Below, in pieces: positions 7,356 to 16,500 of a stretch of DNA of 64,000 nt. The notes beneath the pieces are model-generated. The model had not been told where the DNA came from. It did not search any database and saw only the letters and a list, made by a program, of their open reading frames with translations. The DNA is from JAKQDH01 sp029558835 (GTDB taxonomy: Bacteria; Planctomycetota; Phycisphaerae; UBA1845), in NCBI GenBank assembly GCA_035356615.1, contig DAOQSN010000026.1, forward strand, positions 1-64,000. The letters run 5' to 3'. The translations under genes and the position numbers were made by a program. Position 1 is the first letter of the stretch, and each line of letters starts with the position of its first letter.

Positions 7356-9203
7356 GTGACGCCTACATTCGACATCATCGTGATTGGCGGGGGGCATGCC
7401 GGGGCGGAGGCGGCCTGGGCGGCCGCGCGCCTCGGTGCCCGGACGGCCCTGGTCACCATGAGCATCCCCGCGATTGGCCGCATGTCCTGCAACCCCGCCA
7501 TCGGCGGGCTCGGCAAGGGCCAGATCGTACGCGAAGTGGACGCGCTGGGCGGAATGATGGGCCTCGCCGCCGACCGCGCGGGCATCCAGTTCCGCCTGCT
7601 CAACCGCGCCAAGGGGCCGGCCGTCTGGGCACCGCGGGCCCAGGCCGACCGCGATGGGTATCCCGGTGTGGTCCAGCAGATGCTCGCGGTCACACCCAAC
7701 CTCGTGGTCGTCGAAGGCATCATCGATGCCATCCTGACGACGCCCGCTGCCGATCATCCTGGCAAGACCCGTGTGACCGGTGTGGCGCTCCAGGACGGGC
7801 GCACGCTCCGCGCCGAGGCCGTGGTGCTGACGACGGGCACCTTCCTCCGCGGGCTGCTGCACACCGGCCCCGCCACCACCGTCGGCGGCCGCATCGGCGA
7901 GCCCAGCGCTGACGCGCTTAGCGTGTCGCTGCGAGCGCTGGGCCTCGAACTGGGCCGGCTCAAGACCGGCACACCGCCGCGCGTCCACCGTGACACGGTG
8001 GACTACGACGCCTGCGAAGTGCAGGAGCCCGACCCGGTGCCGGTGCCGTTTTCCTATCTGACCGACGGCATCTTCCAGCCGCAGGTGAACTGCTGGGTGA
8101 CGTACACCAACCCGGTCGCCCACGAGCACATTCGCGCCAACCTGCACCGTGCCCCGCTCTACACCGGGCAGATTCGCTCCGTGGGACCACGCTACTGCCC
8201 TAGCATCGAGGACAAGATCGTTCGCTTCGCCGACAAGCCGCGGCATCAGGTCTTCCTCGAACCGGAAGGCTACGATCACGAGCGCATTTACTGCAACGGG
8301 ATCAGCACGTCGCTACCCACGGACGTGCAGGAGGCCATGGTGCACGCCATCCCCGGCCTGCATCATGCCCGGATTCTGCAATACGGCTACGCCGTCGAGT
8401 ATGACTTCGTCCCCACGCACCAGATCCGGCCGACGCTGGAGACGAAACGCGTCGGCGGGCTGTTCCTCGCGGGGCAGATCAACGGTACCAGCGGCTACGA
8501 GGAGGCGGCCGGCCAGGGCCTCGTCGCAGGCATCAACGCCGTGCAACACTTGCGCTGCGCCGAGCCGCTCCTGCTCGGGCGGGACGAGGCCTACATCGGT
8601 GTCATGATCGACGACCTCATCACGCGCCCGCCGGTCGAGCCGTATCGCATGTTCACCTCGCGGGCCGAGTACCGCCTGCACCTGCGCAGCGATAACGCCG
8701 ACACGCGGCTCACGCCCGTGAGCAGGCGGCTCGGTCTGGTCGATGACGCGCGCTGGGCACGCTTTGAGCGCAAGGCCTCGGCCGTCGCCCGCCTGCACGC
8801 CCTGACGCAAACCGGGACCTTCGACGGCGTGCCGATTCGCTCCTGGTTGCGCCGCCCGGAAGTTGGGCTAGCCCAGGTCGCCGATGCGCTGGACGGCACC
8901 CGGCAGGGCCCGTTCGGCACCGACGACCTCTGGGAACTACTGACGACGGCCAAGTACGAGGGCTACGTCGTGCGACAGCAGCGTGAGATTGACCGCTTCC
9001 GCCGCCTCGAAGGCATGCGCATCCCGCCGGAAACCGACTTCGCCGCGATGGCGGAGCTGCGTACCGAAGCCCGGGAACGCCTCACCCGGCTTACCCCCGC
9101 CACGTTGGGCCAGGCTGCTCGCATCAGCGGCATCAGCCCGGCCGACATCACCGTCCTCTGGGTTTACCTGACGGGCCGCCGCACCGCCCGCCGTGCCGGC
9201 TGA
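7356..9203 (+). CDS. mnmG: tRNA uridine 5-carboxymethylaminomethyl modification enzyme MnmG (GidA)
   Basis: A 615-residue FAD protein that, with MnmE and using methylene-tetrahydrofolate, installs the cmnm5 group on U34 of certain tRNAs. The FAD dinucleotide-binding motif GGGHAGAEAA is at residues 11-20, GRMSCNPAIGGLGKGQ at 41-56 carries a conserved Cys, and NGTSGYEEAAGQGLVAGINA is the second family signature near residue 375. The C-terminal helical domain that contacts MnmE is present (ISPADITVLWVYL), so the protein is full length. It starts at GTG with a weak ribosome binding site; the sequence just upstream is the 15-bp tandem repeat. No mnmE or rsmG neighbour is present. Confidence 0.97.
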   Translation: MTPTFDIIVIGGGHAGAEAAWAAARLGARTALVTMSIPAIGRMSCNPAIGGLGKGQIVREVDALGGMMGLAADRAGIQFRLLNRAKGPAVWAPRAQADRDGYPGVVQQMLAVTPNLVVVEGIIDAILTTPAADHPGKTRVTGVALQDGRTLRAEAVVLTTGTFLRGLLHTGPATTVGGRIGEPSADALSVSLRALGLELGRLKTGTPPRVHRDTVDYDACEVQEPDPVPVPFSYLTDGIFQPQVNCWVTYTNPVAHEHIRANLHRAPLYTGQIRSVGPRYCPSIEDKIVRFADKPRHQVFLEPEGYDHERIYCNGISTSLPTDVQEAMVHAIPGLHHARILQYGYAVEYDFVPTHQIRPTLETKRVGGLFLAGQINGTSGYEEAAGQGLVAGINAVQHLRCAEPLLLGRDEAYIGVMIDDLITRPPVEPYRMFTSRAEYRLHLRSDNADTRLTPVSRRLGLVDDARWARFERKASAVARLHALTQTGTFDGVPIRSWLRRPEVGLAQVADALDGTRQGPFGTDDLWELLTTAKYEGYVVRQQREIDRFRRLEGMRIPPETDFAAMAELRTEARERLTRLTPATLGQAARISGISPADITVLWVYLTGRRTARRAG

Positions 9204-9384
9204 CCCCACCGTAAGTCCTTGCGCCAACGTCACCTCGGAGGCTGCCCGCCCTGCAGCCTCACCGCTCAAAGTCCTCCGCCCCCGATCCTGCGGGCATACC
9301 GAGCGTAGCGAGCCCCCCCAGGGCGTCAGCCCCCATTAGCTCACTTGCCATGGCTGGAAATCCCACTGTTTCCAAACTGACCGC

Positions 9385-9414
9385 TTGACCCCGACCCCAT
9401 ACATCCGGTAACGT
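9385..9414 (+). promoter_or_regulatory. Possible promoter of the signalling trio
   Basis: TTGACC (9385-9390), an 18-nt spacer and TAACGT (9409-9414), about 75 nt before the start codon at 9491. Confidence 0.4.
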
Positions 9415-9490
9415 AGGGGGAAATTGGGAGGTATGCGCAACCTGCGTAGTGCGCAGGGCATGGAGGCTTTCCTTTTTGAGGGGGTGTGGC

Positions 9491-10081
9491 ATGGCGCGAA
9501 CCACATCATTGGCAAACAAGACGGTTTTTACCACCGGCGAGGTGGCCCGTATCTGCAAGATCAGCCAACAGACCGTGATTCGCAACTTTGACAATGGGCG
9601 GCTCAAGGGCTTCCGGGTGCCGGGGTCCAGGTTCCGCCGAATCACGCGCGACGGGCTGATCGGCTTCATGAAGTCCCACGGGATCCCGCCGGACCAGCTT
9701 CAGAGTGGTAAGAAGCGTGTGCTTGTCGTTGATGATGACGAAGCGATCGTGGACATGTTGAAGGAGTTGCTCGAGCGGGACGGCCGGTTTGAGATCCGGA
9801 CGGCCACCACGGGCTATGAGGCCGGCATCGCCACTGAGCAATTTCGGCCTGATATAATCCTTCTTGACTTTAAACTTCCGGACATCAATGGCGTGGCCGT
9901 GTGTCGAACGATCCGGGCGAACGCCGCCTACGAGCACATTCACATCATCATTATCAGCGGCGTCGCGGATCCGGATGAGGTCAAGCAGCTCATGGAAGCT
10001 GGTGCGAATGACTTCATCCGGAAGCCGTTTGACATTCTGGCGGTCATTGACCGGGTCGCCCAGGCTGTGCAGGTCGCCTAG
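9491..10081 (+). CDS. HTH (MerR/excisionase-type) plus receiver response regulator
   Basis: A 196-residue protein with domains in an unusual order: an N-terminal DNA-binding helix-turn-helix of the excisionase/BldC kind (residues 11-60, TTGEVARICKISQQTVIRNF then GRLKGFRVPGSRFRRI) followed by a CheY-like receiver (75-194). The receiver is intact: Asp81/Asp82, phosphoacceptor Asp126 (in DIILLD), Ser156 and Lys178. The start at 9491 has GAGGGGG upstream. It is followed at a 54-nt interval by the HDOD histidine kinase, the probable phosphodonor. It likely acts as a cytosolic transcription regulator; the target is unknown. Confidence 0.88.
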   Translation: MARTTSLANKTVFTTGEVARICKISQQTVIRNFDNGRLKGFRVPGSRFRRITRDGLIGFMKSHGIPPDQLQSGKKRVLVVDDDEAIVDMLKELLERDGRFEIRTATTGYEAGIATEQFRPDIILLDFKLPDINGVAVCRTIRANAAYEHIHIIIISGVADPDEVKQLMEAGANDFIRKPFDILAVIDRVAQAVQVA

Positions 10082-10135
10082 CCCGGCTGGAGGCGGGGTC
10101 GCAGACACCTCCGGGTGGAGGGGGCGTTGCCGACG

Positions 10136-12358
10136 ATGCATGGCGGCACCGTGACTGCGTCAGACGCCGCCCCGGCGGGGCGGGTTGCCGCGCAACTGCT
10201 GGAGGAATGCGCAGCCTTGGCAGCTCTGCCCCGCCTTGCCCGAGACCTGTTGCGCTGGGAGCCAGACGAAGCCGGGGGTGCGGAGGCGCTGCGACGCATG
10301 CTGCGCACCGACCCAGGACTTGCCTTGCTGGAGGCGCGCGTCGACGGTCTGGGGCCTTCTTCCGTGTTCCATGCAGCCCCGGCGGTGCTAATAAGAGACC
10401 TCGCTGTAGCCCATCTTGTCACAAGCTGGCTGAAGCAACAGACCTGGGAGCCGGAAGGCGGTTTTGATGCGCAGCCCTATCTGCGGCATTATGCGGCCGT
10501 AGCCTGCGCAGCGTGGCAGCTTCGCCTTGCGACCGGCGAAGCCCGGGATGCCGCCGCCTTCATCTGCGGGTTCCTGCATGACATTGGCAAGGCGCTTCTG
10601 GCCATCTGCTGCCCGAAGGCCGCCAAGCGCGTATCCGCGATATTACACTACAGCAGCGAGGGTTCCGTTACCACAGAACAGCGTGTGCTGGGGAGTGATC
10701 ATGCGGCCGTCGGCTTCGAAGCGGCCTGCCAGTGGGGGCTGCCCGCGCCCATGGCGGAGGCGATCCGATTGCACCACCAGTCCCCAGAGGTGATCCGCGC
10801 GTTGGCCGAGAATCCAGGCGTGGTACTGGCGGTACGGGCGGCGAACCGGTTGGCCAACCGACTGGGCTTTGTTTCACGGGGACAGCAAGCGTCGGTCGGC
10901 GAGGCCGATTGGTGGGCGGGATTGGACCTATCCGCCGACCTGGCGGCGCAGGTAAGCGACAGCCTGCCGGGCTGGGTGACGGCGGCCGAGGAGATTCTGG
11001 GTTTAGATGCGTTGGCACCCCGCGGGTCGGTTGGGGTCCGCCCTCAGTGGGGTGCGGCCAATCAGCCCCTGAACGTGGCGGACTGGAGTGTCGCCGACGG
11101 GGGTGGTTCCGTGCTGGCCCAGGCACTGGAGGCTTTCGCTCAGTTCCCCGAGGGGTTGGGCTCGACGCACGTGGCGTTAGGCACGGCGGCCGCGGTGCTG
11201 CGTCGAGTGCTAACGGCTTGCGAGACGGCGGTCGTGTACTGGAGTCACCCGGACGCAGCAGTGCTGTTAACCGCCTATGCCAGCGCGGAGGCGCCAGGGG
11301 GACGCGTGCGCGAAGTGCCGGTAGGGGAGGACGCCCGCGCCCGGCTGCTGGCGGTACTGGCAACGCGTACCGGCCACGATGGGGGCGGGGCATCGGCGGC
11401 GCGGGATACTTGGCGTTGGTGTACCGGCGTTGAACCGCCCCACTCGCCGGGGCTGTTTCCGATCCGGCACATGGATCGCATCAGCGGCGCGGTGCTGTGG
11501 GTCGGCGGCGAGCAGGGGTTGTCGGCGCGGATGTTGGGTAGCGCCGCGGCGGCGGGCTTGGGGAATCTGCTGGGGCTGCTGCTGACCGGCGTCCGGGCGC
11601 GAGACGAGGCGGGCGAGGTGAGCGAGAGGGTGCTGGCGGCGGAGCGTCGGTGGCTGCCGGCGCAGGAGCTGCGCGTGCGGCAGCAGAGCGTAGCGATGAT
11701 CGCGGAGATGGCGGCGGGCGCGGCCCACGAGCTGAACAACCCGCTGGCGGTGATCTCGGGTCGGGCACAGCTTCTGCTGAGCGAGTGCCGCGATGAGAAG
11801 CAGACGCGGGCGTTGCAGACGATCGTGGAGCGGGCGCACGCGGCCTCGCAGATCGTCAGCGAGCTGATGCAGTTCGCCAAGCCGCGGGCACCGCAGCCCG
11901 TGGTGCAGCGTCTGGGTGAGCTGTTGCCGTGCCGTTGTCAACGCTGGTACACGCAGGGCGGCGCCGGCGCCGGGCAGCTTACCTGGCAGCTCGCGGACGG
12001 CGAAGCGACGGTCTACGCGGATGCGGATCAGTTGCAGGAGATTCTCAACGCGTTGCTGGCCAACGCGTTGCATGCCGTGGCGGAGCAAAGCGGACAAGTA
12101 CAAGTCAACTCGGTTTCCCTCCTTTCCGATGACACTGCGCGGATTGTGGTGGAGGACAATGGGTGCGGCATGGAGGCGTACGTGTTGCAGCACGCGGTGG
12201 ACCCGTTCTTCTCCAGTCGTCCGGCAGGGCGGGGGCGCGGCTTGGGGCTCTCGCGGGCGTGCCGGCTGGCGGAAGTCAACGGCGGGCGGCTGGTGCTGGA
12301 TTCCGCGCCGGGTCGGGGTACGCGGGTGCTCATCGAGCTTCCGGCCCGTCCGTCGTAG
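10136..12358 (+). CDS. HDOD-domain sensor histidine kinase
   Basis: About 740 residues. The N-terminal part (about 20-260) is an HDOD domain of the HD phosphohydrolase superfamily, with HDIGK at 148-152. A middle stretch (about 340-500) has the size of a GAF-type sensor but no motif I can name. The C-terminus is a complete histidine kinase: the H-box HELNNPL with His531, an N-box near residue 640 (LLANALHAV), DNGCGM near 673 and a GRGRGLGLS glycine loop. No membrane segment is seen, so it senses something in the cytosol. ATG at 10136 is chosen with GGAGGGGG 11 nt upstream; a GTG at 10115 is in frame. It probably phosphorylates the preceding HTH-receiver protein. Confidence 0.87.
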   Translation: MHGGTVTASDAAPAGRVAAQLLEECAALAALPRLARDLLRWEPDEAGGAEALRRMLRTDPGLALLEARVDGLGPSSVFHAAPAVLIRDLAVAHLVTSWLKQQTWEPEGGFDAQPYLRHYAAVACAAWQLRLATGEARDAAAFICGFLHDIGKALLAICCPKAAKRVSAILHYSSEGSVTTEQRVLGSDHAAVGFEAACQWGLPAPMAEAIRLHHQSPEVIRALAENPGVVLAVRAANRLANRLGFVSRGQQASVGEADWWAGLDLSADLAAQVSDSLPGWVTAAEEILGLDALAPRGSVGVRPQWGAANQPLNVADWSVADGGGSVLAQALEAFAQFPEGLGSTHVALGTAAAVLRRVLTACETAVVYWSHPDAAVLLTAYASAEAPGGRVREVPVGEDARARLLAVLATRTGHDGGGASAARDTWRWCTGVEPPHSPGLFPIRHMDRISGAVLWVGGEQGLSARMLGSAAAAGLGNLLGLLLTGVRARDEAGEVSERVLAAERRWLPAQELRVRQQSVAMIAEMAAGAAHELNNPLAVISGRAQLLLSECRDEKQTRALQTIVERAHAASQIVSELMQFAKPRAPQPVVQRLGELLPCRCQRWYTQGGAGAGQLTWQLADGEATVYADADQLQEILNALLANALHAVAEQSGQVQVNSVSLLSDDTARIVVEDNGCGMEAYVLQHAVDPFFSSRPAGRGRGLGLSRACRLAEVNGGRLVLDSAPGRGTRVLIELPARPS

Positions 12359-12462
12359 GCAACTCGTCGTTTAGTGCCACCACCTGACACCACAATCACT
12401 GTTCCGGTGTGGGCAGTGTCCCGCGACCGGCGAAGCGGCGGGGACGGGTGAAGCTCCGTGCC

Positions 12463-12527
12463 CTGCCGGAGGCCGGCGCCGCGCCGGGGCCGCAAGCCAG
12501 CGCCTGCGGCTTGGGCGTGCCGCCCCA
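12463..12527. repeat. Degenerate R1-like palindrome
   Basis: GCGGCTTGGGCGTGCCGCCC at the right end resembles the R1 end (GCTTGGGCATGCCACCC) with several changes; the left part is a run of GCCGG palindromes. Weak relative. Confidence 0.35.
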
Positions 12528-12567
12528 ATGCGTACCGGTTTGAGTGGTGCCAGGGAGAGGAACACGG

Positions 12568-13122
12568 ATGGCCCGCAGCTCCTATCGCATTCTGGTGGTC
12601 GAGCCGGACCCGGACATCATGGAGATGCTGGTGGCGGCGTTGGTGGGGCGTTTCAACGCCCAGGTGACCTGCGTCGCGACGGCCGAGGATTGTCTGGACA
12701 TCGAGATGGTGGACCCGCACGACCTGGTGGTTGCCGAGCTGAGCCTAGAGGACGGCAACGGGATTTCGCTGACGCGCAAGCTGGGCGAGTTGAGTCAGCG
12801 TCCGGTGATGCTGCTGGCGGATGCGCCCACGCGGGTGGAACTGCTGCGGGCGTTGCGGGCCGGCGTGTGCGACGTGTTTCCCAAGCCGTTTCGCATGATT
12901 CACTTCCTGGATTCAGCCGAGCGCGTGCTGGATGCGTATGCGGCCGCCCGGCGAGAGCAACAGCGCTATCGTGGGCTGCGTCGTCTGGTGCGGCAACTCG
13001 TGCAGGACCGGCGGCTGCTCAACAAGCGTACGGAGCTGGTGTGTCGTGACCTGGTCGGCGCGCATCGGCGTCTGGTGCACCGGGTGCTGGAGCTCGAGAC
13101 CAACAGCGCGTCAGAGTCGTAG
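12568..13122 (+). CDS. Receiver-like protein with Glu at the phosphorylation site
   Basis: A 184-residue protein whose first about 120 residues fold like a CheY receiver (RILVVEPDPDIMEMLVAALV at the start, KPF with the conserved Lys near residue 112). Aligning DLVVAELSLEDGNG with the canonical DLVLLDLxLPDxDG puts Glu57 where the phosphoaccepting Asp should be. The acidic pocket is also altered (EPDPD). Asp-to-Glu can mimic phosphorylation, so the protein may be permanently active or a phosphorylation-independent partner. The C-terminal about 60 residues are an Arg-rich helix likely to form a coiled coil. It lies 209 nt after the HDOD kinase; start supported by GGGAGAGG. Confidence 0.82.
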   Translation: MARSSYRILVVEPDPDIMEMLVAALVGRFNAQVTCVATAEDCLDIEMVDPHDLVVAELSLEDGNGISLTRKLGELSQRPVMLLADAPTRVELLRALRAGVCDVFPKPFRMIHFLDSAERVLDAYAAARREQQRYRGLRRLVRQLVQDRRLLNKRTELVCRDLVGAHRRLVHRVLELETNSASES

Positions 13123-13543
13123 GCCGCGGCGGTCAGCGCGGCTCCCCGTGCGCCCAACCCGCAACCCTCGTCCACCGTCCACCCCTCCTGCCTTCCCTCG
13201 AGCGTTGTGCGTTGTCGCGTAGCGCGCCGCGGGCTTGCGCCCGCGCGGATTCCCGCAGGACTCAGGCGCGGCGCGGCTGCCCAGGACTGCGACACGGAAC
13301 CCGAGAGTGCCATCGTCGCCGTCGCTGCGTTGCGTTATCGCCCCCCTGCCGAGTAGAGTGACCGGGGCGGCACGTTGGGCAAGCCGGGTCGGGCGTTCGT
13401 GCCGATACTTGCGGTGACAGCCGGTTGCAGGAGCGTCGGACTGCGGTTGGCGCCCGGAGAGCCGGCGCCTTGGAGCCCGTCGGCCGCGGGGGCCGACGCT
13501 ACGTCTTCAACGTACCGGCAGGGTCGGGGGCAGGTCACGGATC
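13123..13543. other. Gene-free leader region of metH
   Basis: About 420 bases. I looked for a cobalamin or SAM/SAH riboswitch and cannot support one. The region holds GC-rich palindromes and an R4 hairpin (13479-13506) roughly 40 nt before the metH start. Confidence 0.5.
13464..13515 (-). repeat. R4 hairpin repeat, copy 1
   Basis: CGTCGGCC-GCGGG-GGCCGACG hairpin (13479-13499), flanked by CTACGTCTTCAACGTACCGG. Its reverse complement shares the TTGAAGACGTAGCG flank with the copies at 41483 and 51923. Confidence 0.7.
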
Positions 13544-16500
13544 ATGAGTACGTTTCCCATCCTGGCGGCCGCGCGGCAACGCGTGCTCGTGCTCGATGGT
13601 GCGATGGGCACGAACATCCACGCGCGCAACCTGCGTGCGGCGGACTACGACGGCCACGACAACTGCAACGAGATCCTGGTGGAGACGCGTCCGGATGTGA
13701 TCGGCGACATCCATCGGGCGTTCCTGGCGGTGGGCTGCGATGGCGTGCTGACCAACACGTTCGGCGCCAATCGGATCGTGCTGGGCGAGTTCGGCCTGGC
13801 GGAGCGCACGCGGGAGCTGAACTGCCGGGCGGCCGGCATCGCCCGGGAGGCGTGCGCGGACTTCGCCCGTCCGGACAAGCCGCGCTTCGTACTGGGCTCG
13901 ATGGGCCCCGGCACGCGGCTGCCCAGCCTGGGGCAGATCACGTGGGACGAGCTCGTCGAGAGCTACCGGCAGCAGGCGGCCGGCCTGCTGGAGGGGGGCG
14001 TCGAGGCGCTGCTCATCGAGACGTGTCAGGACATTCTGCAAACCAAGGCGGCCGTCGTCGGCGCCACCGACGCGATGACGGCCACCGGGTATGCCGCGCC
14101 CATCTTCTGCACGGTGACGATCGAAAGCACCGGCACGATGCTGGTGGGCACGGAGCTGGCGGCCGCCCTGGTGGCGCTTGAGGCCTATGAGCAGGTCGTC
14201 GGCGTCGGGCTGAACTGCGCCACGGGTCCGCAGGAGATGAGCGAACACGTGCGTTACTTGAGCGGGCACAGTGAGCGGCTGCTCATCGTGCAGCCCAACG
14301 CCGGCCTGCCGCAACTGGTGGACGGCCAGGCGCGCTACCCGCTCACGCCGGCCGAGCTGGCCCGCTGGCTGACCGAGTTCGCGGAGGTCGATGGAGTCAA
14401 CTTTGTGGGCGGCTGCTGCGGCACGACGCCGGCGCACCTGGCGGCCGTGGTGCGAGCGATCGGGGAGCGCGCGCCGCGGGTGCGGCAATTGGTCGGTGAA
14501 CCGTCGGTGAGCAGCCTCTATCACGCGGTGCCGATTCGCCAGGACACCGACTGCCTGGCTATCGGCGAGCGGACGAACGCGAACGGCTCGAAGCGCTTTC
14601 GTGAACTGCTGGCGGCGGGCGACCTGGACGGCATGGTGGCCATGGCGCGCGAGCAGGTCCACGAGGGGAGCCACCTGCTCGACGTGTGCACGGCCCGGGT
14701 GGGCTGTGACGAAGTGCGGGACATGTCGGCCGTCGTGCGTCGGTTCGTCACGGACGTGCCCGCGCCGCTGGTGATCGACAGCACCGAAGCGGAGGTCATC
14801 GAGGCTGCCCTCAAGCTCACCGGCGGCAAGTGCATCATCAACTCGATCAACCTGGAAGGCGGCGAGGAGAAGCTGAACCAAGTCTGCCGGCTCGCCAAGC
14901 GGCACGGGGCCGCCCTGATCGCGCTCACCATCGACGAGGAAGGCATGGCCCGCACGTGTGCCCGCAAGATCGCCATTGCCCGGCGCATCTATGAGTTGGC
15001 GACGCGGCGGCACGGCGTGCGGCCGGAGGACCTTATCTTCGATGCCCTGACCTTCACGGTCTGCACGGGCAATTCCGAGGACCGGCGGCTGGCCGCGGAG
15101 ACGCTCGACGCGTTGCCGCTGATCAAGGAGCAATGCCCCGGTTCGTACACGCTGCTGGGGGTCAGCAACGTCAGCTTCGGCGTCAAGCCGGCGGTGCGGC
15201 GCGTGCTCAACAGCGTGTTTCTGCACCACGCCCGGGCGCGGGGGCTGGACGCAGCCATTCTGCACGCTTCGGGGATCGTGCCGTTGTTCAAGGTCGAGGA
15301 GCGCCAGCGGCGCCTGGCGGAGGACCTGCTGCTGGACCGTCGGCGGGAGGGCTATGACCCGTTGACGACGCTGCTCAACCTGGCGGCGGAGGAATCGGCG
15401 GCAGCGCCGCGGACGGTCCCGCGCCCGGCACAGGTGGAGGAGCGTCTCAAGCGGCGTATCATCGACGGCGACCGGGCCGGGCTGGAAGAGGACCTGGAGG
15501 AGGCCCTGCTCACGTATCGGCCGCTGGACATCATCAACGAGATTCTGCTGGACGGCATGAAGACGGTGGGCGATTTGTTCGGGGCGGGGCAGATGCAGTT
15601 GCCGTTCGTCCTGCAATCGGCGGAGACGATGAAGGCGGCCGTGCGGTATCTGGAGGACTACCTTGACCAGGCGGAGCAGCCCGGCAGCCGGGGCACGCTG
15701 GTGCTGGCGACGGTGGCGGGCGACGTGCACGACATCGGCAAGAACCTCGTCGATATCATCCTGAGCAACAACGGCTACACCGTGCACAACCTGGGCATCA
15801 AGCAACCGATCAGCGCCATGATCGACGCGTTCGAGAAGCAGGGGGCGGACGCGCTGGGCATGTCCGGCCTGCTGGTCAAGTCGACGCTGGTGATGCGGGA
15901 CAACCTGCTGGCCCTGAACGAGCGGGGCCTGACGCCGCCGGTGATTCTGGGGGGCGCGGCGCTGACGCGCAAGTACGTCGAGGAGGACCTGCGGAGCCTG
16001 TACCGGGGTCCGCTGTACTATGCCAAGGATGCGTTCGCCGGTTTGCAGCTCATGCAGCAGTTCGCTGTGGAGAAGGCGGCACGCCCGGCGGCGGCCATGG
16101 GCATGGCGCGCGTGGAATCGGTGCCGGTGGCGATCGAGGTCGGGGCTGAAGCGGCGGCCGGGGCACGCGCAGCCGGCGGCAGCCTTCATGCCCAAGCGCA
16201 GGTGGCAGCGGCGCCGGACGCCGGCGGAGCTGAACGCCCGGCGCGCCCGGTTTCGCCGCCGGCGCCGGTGGCCAGCGCGGGGGCGGTCTCCTGCGTGGCC
16301 CCGCAATCGGACATCAGCCGCGACGAGCCCGTGCCGGAGCCGCCGTTCTGGGGCGCGCGGGTGATCGAGCGGATCGAGCCGCAGGCAGCGGCCGCGCTGC
16401 TCAATGAGAACATGCTGTTTCAGGTGCAGTGGGGGTATCGCAAGGGCGGGCGCAGCAGCGCGGACTTCGCGCGCTACGTCAACGCTGAGGTCCGCCCGAT

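Noticed and set aside
7356..9203. Tandem repeat upstream of mnmG as CRISPR
   Set aside because: The 15-bp and 22-bp units abut each other with no unique spacers, so they are simple tandem repeats.
13123..13543. Possible cobalamin or SAM riboswitch before metH
   Set aside because: I could not find the conserved cobalamin box or SAM/SAH core in the leader; palindromes there are R4 and GC-rich runs.
16160..16210. Possible R1 fragment in the metH linker (ATGCCCAAGCGCAG)
   Set aside because: Only about 14 bases match and no terminal repeats flank it; chance resemblance cannot be excluded.
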